From: Levilactobacillus spicheri DSM 15429
GTDB lineage: Bacteria > Bacillota > Bacilli > Lactobacillales > Lactobacillaceae
Length of the DNA stretch: 64,000 bases
Direction of reading: 5' to 3'
Assembly (NCBI RefSeq): GCF_001435095.1
Contig: NZ_AZFC01000016.1
Span: forward strand, 199,332-263,331
Shown here piece after piece: positions 34,998 to 43,048 of this stretch (positions are counted from its first letter, which is position 1; every line of letters starts with the position of its first letter). The translations under genes and the position numbers were made by a program. The notes under the pieces are model-generated. The model was not told the origin of the DNA. It made no database searches and saw only the letters and a program-made list of their open reading frames with translations.

Positions 34998-37139
34998 ATG
35001 TCAACTTATCATTATCCACAGTTATACTCAAACCACACCAGTTGGTGGTTCACCAGCACCGCCATCACAACCTTAATAACCCTTGGTCTCACCAGTCAGC
35101 TTGCCCATGCTGATTCACCAATCACAACACCCAATGAGTCAACCACTCAGACAACACAAATAGTTACTATACCAGATTCAACGGCAATCCACGCGCAGGT
35201 TGCATTAACGAATCCCACCACATCGCTGAACGACAATAAGCAGAATAACACTGAACCAGCATCGACCACCACTCCGACACAGTCATCAACAAAATCAACA
35301 GTCGATATGCCTACTGCACCACAACCGCATAAAAAAGCCACTACATCAACCCCCGCTGCATCTATGGCACCTAGCACCACATCAATTTCTGAATCTAAAC
35401 CAACTTCAGTTACCACGTCGACCGATTACTCCTTGATAACTAAGCCAAACGTACCAGCAACGCCAACAGCAGCCACACAAAAAGGCCCAATTAATATTTG
35501 GATGCCAAATCCTAATTTACGTAAAGCCGTACTTAAAGCACTAAGGGGAATCGATTTCACGACGACTAAAAAAGTTTGGAATTCAGAAGACGATATCACA
35601 CAAGATGATTTACACTTTTTAACGGATCTTAAACTTCTTGATACTTATCACTCTGGTGATTCAACCACAACAGACTTCTCATTGAAAGGCCTCCAACACG
35701 CTAAAAACCTTACCAAATTAACTTTATCCAGTGGTCTTAATGCCACTCCTGTTCACTATCACGGTAATATCTCAAGTATTGACCCACTTGCCCAACTTAC
35801 CAAATTGACGTATCTCGATTTATCAATGAATAAAATCAAAGATATCAGCAAGCTTAGTGGTCTAACCCACCTCAAAACATTGTATTTAGACTATAACTAC
35901 ATTTCAAATTTTTCCAGTTTATCTGGTATCTACCAGCAATTAACAGATTTCAAATACGGTTCACAGTTAATTACGCTACCACTCCTGTATGTTGATAATC
36001 AAACTCATACCGCTACCCTTAAAACACCAATTGTCTTACCAGATGGCAAACGCGGTGACCTAAGCATAACTCCAGGCAAAACTATTATAGATACAGCCAA
36101 CTATGATAATCCACAAGACACGTCTGAAGACATCGTTCATGCTTATTATGTCGCTGGTTCACCCTCCCCCAATACTACTGGTGGTATTGATTTTGTCGGC
36201 TTAACGAATCCAATAAAAACCACTGCCCCAATACAAGATCACACTATCATTACCTATCCGGGTTATGACCAATATTTATTGGGCGAAATTCCAACGAGTA
36301 ATTCTCAAGCTCCATTATTTTACGTTATTCAACCCTACCAATTAGCCAATGAAGCCGGTAGCGTGACGACGAGTTATCAAGACGATCATGGTAGCCCACT
36401 AACTGACTCAAACGTCGACACATCGGGAATCGTTGGTAATCCATATGTAACACATGAGCTGTCTTTTCCCAATTATCACTTACATTACATTCTTGGTAAT
36501 CCGATTGGCACTTATACAAACACGCCTATCACAGTTACTTATATTTACACTAAGAACGTTACGACACCCGTTATCGCACCACCAGTCGTCACTCCGACCC
36601 TCACAGGCACAGTCACCATTCACTACATCTCAGATCAGGGAACAACACTACAACCTAGTCAAACATTAACTGGAGAGACTGGGACTAGTTACACAACGAA
36701 CGCGCCAAATATTGCCGGCTACGTCTTGAGCCAGCAGTCTGCCAATACCACCGGAATCTTTACTGCGACAGACCAAATCGTCACCTACATCTATGCACTA
36801 GCACCAACTTCAAGTGGCAATAGCGACAACGGAAACGACTTGACACCATCCCCAGCCGTTCTGACACCAACCCTCACCATCACCACCCCAGCTACAGGAG
36901 AAGCCGGCGCAAATAAACATCCCGGTCATGGTCAGTCTCAGCCCGTCACATCAATAGTAATAACCCATAACGCCAGTCACGTTATATCCGAAAACCCAGC
37001 CATCAAATTTCCCGCAATGTCGGTGATTCAACCAACGACTCTTCCTCAAACGGGTGAAACATCCCCATCAATCTGGGTCGCAACCCTCGGCTTGATTCTC
37101 AGTGGTCTGAGCTGGTTCACCCTCCGTCAGCATCATTAA
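34998..37139 (+). CDS. LRR-MucBP cell-wall-anchored adhesin (LPXTG)
   Basis: A 713-residue surface protein. N-terminal signal peptide ending near SQLAHADS (about 38), a Ser/Thr/Pro-rich stalk (40-160), a leucine-rich-repeat domain (about 200-315, with LTKLTYLDLSMNKIKDIS-type units), a beta-rich spacer, two MucBP-like domains (about 450-520 and 533-600, with GxVTxxYxDxxG and VTYIY ends), and a C-terminal sorting signal: LPQTG at 682-686, hydrophobic helix, basic tail. Sortase would link it to peptidoglycan; binding to mucus or host glycans is inferred from MucBP. AT-rich codons differ from the core genes, suggesting acquisition by transfer. Confidence 0.92.
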   Translation: MSTYHYPQLYSNHTSWWFTSTAITTLITLGLTSQLAHADSPITTPNESTTQTTQIVTIPDSTAIHAQVALTNPTTSLNDNKQNNTEPASTTTPTQSSTKSTVDMPTAPQPHKKATTSTPAASMAPSTTSISESKPTSVTTSTDYSLITKPNVPATPTAATQKGPINIWMPNPNLRKAVLKALRGIDFTTTKKVWNSEDDITQDDLHFLTDLKLLDTYHSGDSTTTDFSLKGLQHAKNLTKLTLSSGLNATPVHYHGNISSIDPLAQLTKLTYLDLSMNKIKDISKLSGLTHLKTLYLDYNYISNFSSLSGIYQQLTDFKYGSQLITLPLLYVDNQTHTATLKTPIVLPDGKRGDLSITPGKTIIDTANYDNPQDTSEDIVHAYYVAGSPSPNTTGGIDFVGLTNPIKTTAPIQDHTIITYPGYDQYLLGEIPTSNSQAPLFYVIQPYQLANEAGSVTTSYQDDHGSPLTDSNVDTSGIVGNPYVTHELSFPNYHLHYILGNPIGTYTNTPITVTYIYTKNVTTPVIAPPVVTPTLTGTVTIHYISDQGTTLQPSQTLTGETGTSYTTNAPNIAGYVLSQQSANTTGIFTATDQIVTYIYALAPTSSGNSDNGNDLTPSPAVLTPTLTITTPATGEAGANKHPGHGQSQPVTSIVITHNASHVISENPAIKFPAMSVIQPTTLPQTGETSPSIWVATLGLILSGLSWFTLRQHH

Positions 37140-37170
37140 TTCCAATGTTCTACCAATAGCATCATCGCAA

Positions 37171-37222
37171 CCAAAGGGCGCTCGCACTCATTTTTCCAAT
37201 AGTGCGTGACGCCCTTTGGTTT
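37171..37222. terminator. Bidirectional terminator after the adhesin gene
   Basis: CCAAAGGGCG...CACT pairs with AGTGCG...CGCCCTTTGG (one internal bulge), a stem of about 18 base pairs, followed by TTTA on the plus strand. Confidence 0.8.
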
Positions 37223-37460
37223 AGCGTAATAAATCATTTAGACTCCAGGTGATCCGCGCATTGTCCTGAGCGACTGCTGCTTCAGTATAGCCAGACTGAA
37301 TTAACCGCAATAGTACTTGATTGTAATGCAAAATTTCGGTAGCCCCCTGCCCCTCACTATTCCAGCGAACCAATGTCTGATAGGTTGGTCGAAAACTATT
37401 AAATAATAAAGGATAAGCCTGATTATGGGCTGCCAAGTATAGATAATAAAAGAATGCCAC
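37221..37460 (-). CDS. Hypothetical 79-residue protein
   Basis: A small, mostly helical protein starting from GTG (MAFFYYLYLAAHNQAYPLL...). No family is recognised. There is no good ribosome site before the GTG, so the reading may be the 3' end of a broken gene. It lies in the AT-rich island, in the same direction as and downstream of the putative bacteriocin remnant at 37496-37618. Size and position would fit an immunity protein, but the sequence does not show it. Confidence 0.4.
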   Translation of the reverse strand: MAFFYYLYLAAHNQAYPLLFNSFRPTYQTLVRWNSEGQGATEILHYNQVLLRLIQSGYTEAAVAQDNARITWSLNDLLR

Positions 37461-37495
37461 CGTATTACTCAGCGTATGTTATTGCATTCTCAATA

Positions 37496-37618
37496 TTACG
37501 CCCCCGCCCCGTTCCAGCACATGTACATGACAGTTATAAAGTTTAGGGAAATGGCCCGTTTAACCTAATCAACAAAAAGCTCCGTTGAGGTCAATGTGTT
37601 GATGGAGTTGAACTTCAT
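37496..37618 (-). pseudogene. Possible broken double-glycine-type bacteriocin gene, or 17-residue peptide gene
   Basis: A very good ribosome site (AGGAGG, nine bases before ATG 37618) precedes MKFNSINTLTSTELFVD and then TAG. The N-terminus looks like a bacteriocin leader (basic start, then L-x-x-x-E-L spacing). The same frame continues after the TAG for 22 more codons, ending in CWNGAGA and TAA at 37496. No Gly-Gly cleavage site is present in frame. It is either a decayed bacteriocin precursor or a short functional peptide; the ribosome site is the main evidence that it was once translated. Confidence 0.35.
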
Positions 37619-37731
37619 AAAATGTTTCCTCCTTTCGAAGCTAATTTATTAGGGCCATCAACAGGACAAGGTTTCTACTACTTTTCTAAAATAGAATTTA
37701 TAATCTCGTGTTTTCTTAAATAGTATCTTGC

Positions 37732-37779
37732 AAAAAGAACGGCTATCCCGAAAGATTTCGGGGTAACCGTTCCTTTTTT
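37732..37779. terminator. Bidirectional terminator
   Basis: GAACGG-TA-CCCGAAA pairs with TTTCGGG-TA-CCGTTC across 37737-37772; T-runs follow on both strands. It ends the secreted-protein gene on the minus strand. 37619-37731 is AT-rich with nothing else visible. Confidence 0.9.
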
Positions 37780-37781
37780 CC

Positions 37782-38234
37782 TTAACGACTCAACAGATTC
37801 ACCGTGGCCCCCGTCTTCGTGACGTAGGTCATGGCCGTGAGTTGGTCCTGGTTCCAGGTCGCACCCAGGGTGAAGACGGCCTGGCTGACGGCTTGCTTGC
37901 CCTGGTAGGCGATGACCTGTACCGGAATCGTGGCCGCGCCGGGCGTCTGAGTGACCGTGTACGTCACGGTCAGTTGGTGCCGCTTCTGGTGCAGCTGGTA
38001 CTGGTTGCTCTGATCCTTGGTCTGGACGCTGTCGAGATGGATTCCCTGCTTGCTCAGCGTCTTATCGAGCCGTAAAACGGTCGCCAGGTCCATGCCGGAC
38101 CGCTGGGCGACCCGCCGCCGTAACGCCGTCTGCTGGTTCAAGACGTGCGCGTGGGCGGTCGTGGAAGGCCAACTGCCGAGGCCGACCATGGCCAGGACGG
38201 TCGCGCCCCAGATGGCCCAATGTTGTTTGTGCAT
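37782..38234 (-). CDS. Secreted protein of unknown function
   Basis: A 150-residue protein with a clear signal peptide (MHKQHWAIWGATVLAMVGLGSW..., cleavage expected after TAHA near residue 29). The mature part starts with a Gln/Arg-rich helix and is then beta-strand-like (LTVTYTVTQ, IPVQVIAYQ, QAVFTLGATW), suggesting a small extracellular domain. No family recognised. ATG 38234 is chosen because it begins the signal peptide and has GGAGTGG upstream; the longer reading from 38420 adds an unlikely N-terminus. Confidence 0.65.
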   Translation of the reverse strand: MHKQHWAIWGATVLAMVGLGSWPSTTAHAHVLNQQTALRRRVAQRSGMDLATVLRLDKTLSKQGIHLDSVQTKDQSNQYQLHQKRHQLTVTYTVTQTPGAATIPVQVIAYQGKQAVSQAVFTLGATWNQDQLTAMTYVTKTGATVNLLSR

Positions 38235-38358
38235 ATGTATTGCCACTCCATTCTGATTTTCAGTGAATGTTCCCATCATATCAGAGTTTCGCGGCTGGTA
38301 GAAGTCCTTCCTGCCCGTCAAATGCGTGGAAGCGTGGAATGGGCCAGCGTGATTACCC

Positions 38359-39282
38359 TTAAGAATCGGATTCTTCCAGTGGCTGCCGGGCCGTCCACCA
38401 GGCCCGGAGCCGATGGTCAAGCAACGAGCTGCCCAGGAAAAAGGTCGCGGCCAATCCCGCGGATAGTGGCAGCAGGTGGAACATCCCCGTGGGCAGGACC
38501 AGCGCCAGCAACGGAAAGGCGTACGCCGCGGGGAGTTTCAACCGCAATCCTGCCAACAACAGGAAGACCAGGGGCAGGGCAATCAGGGTCGCCACCCACC
38601 AAGTCGGCACGGCCACGTGCACCAGGACGCCCAGCGTCGCCGACCCCGTCAGGGCCACCCACTGCTTCACCGCCATCTGCCGCGAATAGTGCGGCTTTTG
38701 CAGCACCTCAAAGAAGACCACCAGGACCGGCGGGATGCCCGCCATCTGGGGAACTCCGGCGACCCAGACCAGGCCGACCCAGACGGTGACCACCCCGGCG
38801 AACAGGCCCAGGTGGCCCACCCGGAGCGGCGCACCGGCCCGGGTCGTGCGGTAGCGGCCCTGCGCGTAGACCCCGACCATCAGGATGGCCGTGAAGAGCA
38901 GGATGGCTACCATGAAGGACCAGTGCGTGGCGTTAATGATGATGGGCAGCAGCCCGGTCGCAAAGGCCGGCGCCAGGCTCGACCGTAATTGCCACAGGAG
39001 TCCCAGCATCAGCAACAGCCCCAGCCAGACCTTCACCGGATAGGCCAGGGGCAACTGGTTGATCAGAAAGCCGATCAGCGCGGTCCCCGAGGGCGCCAGG
39101 AAAATCTTGGTCGGTTGGTGAATCCACCCGTCCATCTGGTAGATCCAGGTCCCCGCGGTCAGCGCCCCAATCTCGGGAAGGATCAGCTCCTGGTCCTGCA
39201 GGACGGTGGCACTCACCACCATCAGAAGAACCAGGGCAGCCCCCATTCCGTAGTGCCGCTTTTCTAATCGACTCAGTTGCAT
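38359..39282 (-). CDS. Polytopic membrane protein of unknown function
   Basis: A 307-residue protein with about nine hydrophobic helices and few polar loops. The segment EIGALTAGTWIYQMDGWIHQPTKIFLAPSG (about 35-65) is the most distinctive, with a W/Q/P-rich re-entrant look. The pattern loosely recalls HPP-type membrane proteins but I cannot assign a family. It lies 125 bp upstream of the secreted-protein gene on the same strand; coupling is possible but not evident. No strong ribosome site motif decides between nearby starts; the region before ATG 39282 has GAGGAG about 13 bases upstream. Confidence 0.65.
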   Translation of the reverse strand: MQLSRLEKRHYGMGAALVLLMVVSATVLQDQELILPEIGALTAGTWIYQMDGWIHQPTKIFLAPSGTALIGFLINQLPLAYPVKVWLGLLLMLGLLWQLRSSLAPAFATGLLPIIINATHWSFMVAILLFTAILMVGVYAQGRYRTTRAGAPLRVGHLGLFAGVVTVWVGLVWVAGVPQMAGIPPVLVVFFEVLQKPHYSRQMAVKQWVALTGSATLGVLVHVAVPTWWVATLIALPLVFLLLAGLRLKLPAAYAFPLLALVLPTGMFHLLPLSAGLAATFFLGSSLLDHRLRAWWTARQPLEESDS

Positions 39283-39383
39283 GTGTCCGTTCGTCTCCTC
39301 TTTTTGAAAATATCGTCCGCGTTTTCAAGAAATAGAGATTCATTGTAACACACTCATTGGAAGGTGCAAGGTCGGCGCCACCA

Positions 39384-39420
39384 TTAAAAAAAGGAGCCCA
39401 GGACGTGGTCCCAGACTCCG
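39384..39420 (-). terminator. Terminator of the DUF5776 protein gene
   Basis: On the minus strand GGAGTCTGGGAC pairs with GTCCTGGGCTCC (G-U pairs), followed by seven T residues. Confidence 0.85.
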
Positions 39421-39443
39421 CATACCCGATTCTAACGGTCAGC

Positions 39444-41219
39444 TTATTTCAAAATCTTTACTTGTGCCTGACTCGCGGTGATGTAGCCGCCCGCCACGCG
39501 GTACCGTAAACTGTCGGCACGACTAAAGTCGTTGCCATAAGCGTAGTCCCAGCCCAGGACCGTCAGCTTCTGACCCTTTTGGTAGTGGTGATTAGCCCGT
39601 TTCAGCGTCACGGTCGTGTACCGGTTGAGGGCCCGCTTGGTCTGCACCCGCTTCACCACCGTCTGCTTGCCACTCGTAATCAGCTTCTTGTTGGCCGTGA
39701 TGTACCGACCGTTCGTCAGCTGCATCCGCGTGGTCAGGTTGTGCCGGACGATCTTCTTGACCTTCAGCACCTGCCCCTGCCGGTAATGGGCCGTCTTCTT
39801 GGTCAGGTTCTTTTGCCGGTACGCGTTCACCCCGTCCGGATTGATGACCGTCACCGTCTGGTGCTTCTTCGCGTAGTAGACCGAGGACGTGTAGGCCGCG
39901 TTGGCCGTGATGTAGCCGGTCTTCCCCGCGGTCTTGCTGTGGTGGTTCACGTCCTTCACTTGGTAGCGTAAGGCCCCGTTCTTGGCCTTGGCGTAATTCG
40001 TCACCACAAACATCGGCCGGTTCGCCCGGGATTTCTTCTGATACCACTGCTTCCGGTTCTTAGCGGAGAAGTTCTTACTACTGTAGAGTCCGACCTTCTT
40101 CGTGGCGAAAACGACGCTCCCCTTAGGAGCCACCGTCGCGCCGGCGCCGCCCGTGACCAAGTTCGCCGTCTCATCGGAAGTCCCTGGTGCCGTTGGGACC
40201 GTTGGCGTCGTTGGGGTGACGGGTAACGTTGGAACCGTTGGCGTCGTCGGGGTTTCTGGCTCCGTTGGTGTTTCCGGTTCCGTTGGCTTCCCTGGTTCCG
40301 CCGGCGTCAACGGGTTCGTCGGCGTCCCACCGCCCTTACTATCCAGGACGAAGACCGTTGGCATGACGGCCATCAGGTTAAGGGACGTCAGCCCCGTGGC
40401 CGCATCCTGGGCGACTAACCACGTGGCAGGCGATTCCAGGACCTGACGGGTCATTTCCTGCGTCTTGGCAATGTCGATCTTGTTCAGGTCGTATTTGTCG
40501 CCATCGATTCCGGAGCGAATGGCCGCTTGGTTAATGCCCGGTCCACCACCGTTGTAGGTGATTGCGGTCATCAGGTCTTGGAACGCGGCATCGTCCGTCA
40601 GCGCCAGTTCGTAACCCCGGGGATCCATTTCGATCTCCGTGCCCGCGGTGGCGTCGATCAGGGCCTTCATGTACGGGTAATCCTCCGCGTAATCCGCTCG
40701 CGTATAGGTGCCCCCGTTCAGGTACCCGTTGGCCGCCTTGGCCATCCAAGCCGTGGCTCCAGCCTGAATGACCATTCGGTCGATGACTTCCTGGTTTTTC
40801 AGGCCGCCATAGCCATCGTTCAATTCTACGGAGTAGTCGGCCACGGTCTGGTCCGCCGGGAAGGTCGTTTCCTTCATCATGTCACCGAAGGCCGTCCGGA
40901 GAATCTCCTTCGTGACGCCTTTCGGGTACTCTAACCCGTCCATGTAGGTGTCGCTGGCGAGATTATCCTGCGTCAGCGTGTTTGGTAACGGCTGATAGGC
41001 CGGATTCAGGTCGGCCGACCACTGGGTTCCGTTCCACACGTAGGTCTGTGGTAAGATCACCTCACGAATGTCGTAGGTTGTGGGGGTCTGGTCCGCCGTT
41101 TTGACCGCCGTCGTCGTCTCGGCCGCCTGAGCCACGATGGGGGTCAGCGGTGCTGAGCCCGCGACCAGTGCGAGAAGCGCCGTTGTTAGCATGATTTTTT
41201 TGATGTACGTCGTTGTCAT
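39444..41219 (-). CDS. Secreted DUF5776 surface protein with proline-rich linker
   Basis: A 591-residue exported protein. Signal peptide to about AQAAE (residue 30), an N-terminal domain of unknown type (about 40-300, rich in Asp, Gln and Trp), a Pro/Thr/Glu-rich linker with TEPETP and TPTVPT units (about 300-355), and a C-terminal half with two to three DUF5776/SLAP-like modules (NPDGVNAYRQKNLTKKTAHY and LKVKKIVRHNLTTRMQLTNG), basic and Tyr-rich. Such C-termini bind the wall non-covalently in lactobacilli. ATG 41219 (MTTTYIKK) is preferred over the GTG five codons upstream. The target of the N-terminal domain is unknown. Confidence 0.8.
   Translation of the reverse strand: MTTTYIKKIMLTTALLALVAGSAPLTPIVAQAAETTTAVKTADQTPTTYDIREVILPQTYVWNGTQWSADLNPAYQPLPNTLTQDNLASDTYMDGLEYPKGVTKEILRTAFGDMMKETTFPADQTVADYSVELNDGYGGLKNQEVIDRMVIQAGATAWMAKAANGYLNGGTYTRADYAEDYPYMKALIDATAGTEIEMDPRGYELALTDDAAFQDLMTAITYNGGGPGINQAAIRSGIDGDKYDLNKIDIAKTQEMTRQVLESPATWLVAQDAATGLTSLNLMAVMPTVFVLDSKGGGTPTNPLTPAEPGKPTEPETPTEPETPTTPTVPTLPVTPTTPTVPTAPGTSDETANLVTGGAGATVAPKGSVVFATKKVGLYSSKNFSAKNRKQWYQKKSRANRPMFVVTNYAKAKNGALRYQVKDVNHHSKTAGKTGYITANAAYTSSVYYAKKHQTVTVINPDGVNAYRQKNLTKKTAHYRQGQVLKVKKIVRHNLTTRMQLTNGRYITANKKLITSGKQTVVKRVQTKRALNRYTTVTLKRANHHYQKGQKLTVLGWDYAYGNDFSRADSLRYRVAGGYITASQAQVKILK
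40140..40320 (-). repeat. Coding tandem repeats, Pro/Thr/Glu linker
   Basis: Imperfect repeats of 9-12 bases (GTTGGTGTTTCCGG-like on the plus strand) encode TEPETP and TPTVPT units in the surface protein. Length variation between strains by slippage is expected. Confidence 0.7.
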
Positions 41220-41557
41220 TTTGTTGGTCACCACCAGGTTTAATATAATCGTTCACTCAATTAATAAGTTAAGTATATCATGAACCTTATTCATTTCATA
41301 GTGACATTTTAAGGCTATTTAAATAAAACAGTGCTATGTATTTTTCTGAGTCCCTAAACGCCCTCTATGACGGGCTTTTTACGCGATTAACTGGTAGAGA
41401 AATTAACCGTTAAAACCATCGAACCAGCCCCCTCCCGAACGAGCCGTTTTCTACCAGCACACGTCATCTGTCACCCTCACCTGCGGGCCCACCGGCGACC
41501 GTGCGGGGGAGCCGCCTCCCCGTTTCTGGGCCGTTTCCACGGAAACGGGGGAAACCA

Positions 41558-41586
41558 TTCAAAAAATGAGAAAATTGGAGTACAAT
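41558..41586 (+). promoter_or_regulatory. Predicted promoter of pepC
   Basis: TTCAAA, 17 bases, TACAAT, about 28 bases before the GTG start. A GTTTC/GGAAAC hairpin lies directly upstream (about 41518-41555). Confidence 0.65.
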
Positions 41587-41613
41587 GATAAAATAGTGAG
41601 GAGAGTGAAGATA

Positions 41614-42948
41614 GTGAGTAAAGAAATCACCGCAGCCCAAACCGCTGCCTATCAACAAGCACTAACGTCCGATCCCAGTGCCCAGGTATTGGAACGCGCC
41701 GTTAGCCATCAAGGGATTTTAGCCACCGCTGCCGACTACGCATCCGATGCCGACATGACGCCAGTCTTCTCCATTGACTTGGACACTGGTAAGGTCGCTA
41801 ACCAAAAGCAAAGTGGTCGTTGCTGGATGTTCGCCGCGTTAAACACCATGCGGCACCATTTAGCCGACCTGTTCAACCTGAGTAACTTCGAACTTTCTCA
41901 AAACTACACCAACTTCTGGGACAAGTTCGAAAAAGCCAACTACTTCTACGAAAACGTCTTGGCCACGGCCGACCAACCAACGTCGAGTCGGAAGGTCGCT
42001 TTCTTAATGGCGACCCCCCAACAAGACGGTGGCCAATGGGACATGCTGTGTGCCATCATCGAAAAGTACGGGATCGTGCCGAAGTCGGTCATGCCCGAAA
42101 CCTACAACAGTTCCAAGTCCAGCGAATTAAACAAGACGCTGAACCTGAAGCTGCGCAAGGACGCCGTGGTCTTACGGAAGCTGGTTGCCGACAAGGCCAG
42201 TGACGACGATATCGCCGCTGCCAAGGACAAGATGCTGAAGGAAGACTACCAGATCTTGAGCTTTGCTCTGGGCGAACCCGTCTCCGAATTCGACTTCGAA
42301 TACCGCGACGACGACAAGAACTACCACATCGACAAGGGCTTAACGCCGAAGAGCTTCTTCGACAAGTACGTTGGTTGGGACTTATCCGACTACGTTTCCA
42401 TCATCAACGCCCCGACTGCTGACAAGCCTTACAACCACACCTACACGGTGGAAATGTTGGGCAACGTCGTGGGTGGCCGGTCCGTCAAGCACTTGAACGT
42501 GTCCATGGCGGACTTCAAGCAATTGGCCATCAAGCAACTGCAGGCGGGTCAATCCGTCTGGTTCGGTTGTGACGTGGGTCAAGAATCCGAACGTCAAAAA
42601 GGAATCATGGACCCGAACTACTACCACACCGACGACCTGTTCAACGTGGACTTCAACATGTCCAAGGCGGACAAGCTGGACTACGGCGAAAGCATGATGA
42701 CGCACGCCATGGTGCTGACCGGCGTCGACCTGGTCGATGGTCAACCAACCAAGTGGAAGGTTGAAAACTCCTGGGGTGAAAAGGTCGGAACCAAGGGTTA
42801 CTTCGTGATGAGTGACGCGTGGATGGACAAGTACTGCTACCAAGTCGTGGTCAACAAGCAATTCCTGCCAGACGACTTACGGAAAGTCCAAGAGACCGAA
42901 GAACCAACGGTCTTGGCCCCATGGGATCCAATGGGTGCCTTAGCCTAA
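41614..42948 (+). CDS. pepC: Aminopeptidase C (bleomycin hydrolase family)
   Basis: A 444-residue cytoplasmic papain-like C1B peptidase that releases N-terminal residues from peptides, part of the proteolytic system of lactic acid bacteria. The catalytic Cys is in QKQSGRCWMFAALN (near 63-76), the His in MTHAMVLTGVD (near 365) and the Asn in VENSWGE (near 387). GTG 41614 (MSKEITAAQ) is chosen because GAGGAG lies ten bases upstream and the length then equals known PepC proteins; the ATG at 41566 overlaps the promoter. Confidence 0.96.
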   Translation: MSKEITAAQTAAYQQALTSDPSAQVLERAVSHQGILATAADYASDADMTPVFSIDLDTGKVANQKQSGRCWMFAALNTMRHHLADLFNLSNFELSQNYTNFWDKFEKANYFYENVLATADQPTSSRKVAFLMATPQQDGGQWDMLCAIIEKYGIVPKSVMPETYNSSKSSELNKTLNLKLRKDAVVLRKLVADKASDDDIAAAKDKMLKEDYQILSFALGEPVSEFDFEYRDDDKNYHIDKGLTPKSFFDKYVGWDLSDYVSIINAPTADKPYNHTYTVEMLGNVVGGRSVKHLNVSMADFKQLAIKQLQAGQSVWFGCDVGQESERQKGIMDPNYYHTDDLFNVDFNMSKADKLDYGESMMTHAMVLTGVDLVDGQPTKWKVENSWGEKVGTKGYFVMSDAWMDKYCYQVVVNKQFLPDDLRKVQETEEPTVLAPWDPMGALA

Positions 42949-42966
42949 GTTAAATCAAGCAACTGC

Positions 42967-42999
42967 AAAACGCGTGGCCGCCAGGGTCACGCGTTTTTT
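42967..42999 (+). terminator. Terminator of pepC
   Basis: AAACGCGTG pairs with CACGCGTTT, followed by TTTT. Confidence 0.9.
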
Positions 43000-43005
43000 G
43001 CATAC

Positions 43006-43037
43006 AAAAACGTCCGCTACGCGTTGGCAGCGGACGT
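43006..43037 (-). terminator. Terminator of the beta-lactamase-like gene
   Basis: On the minus strand ACGTCCGCT pairs with AGCGGACGT, followed by TTTTTG. Confidence 0.88.
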
Positions 43038-43048
43038 TGACTCATTCA

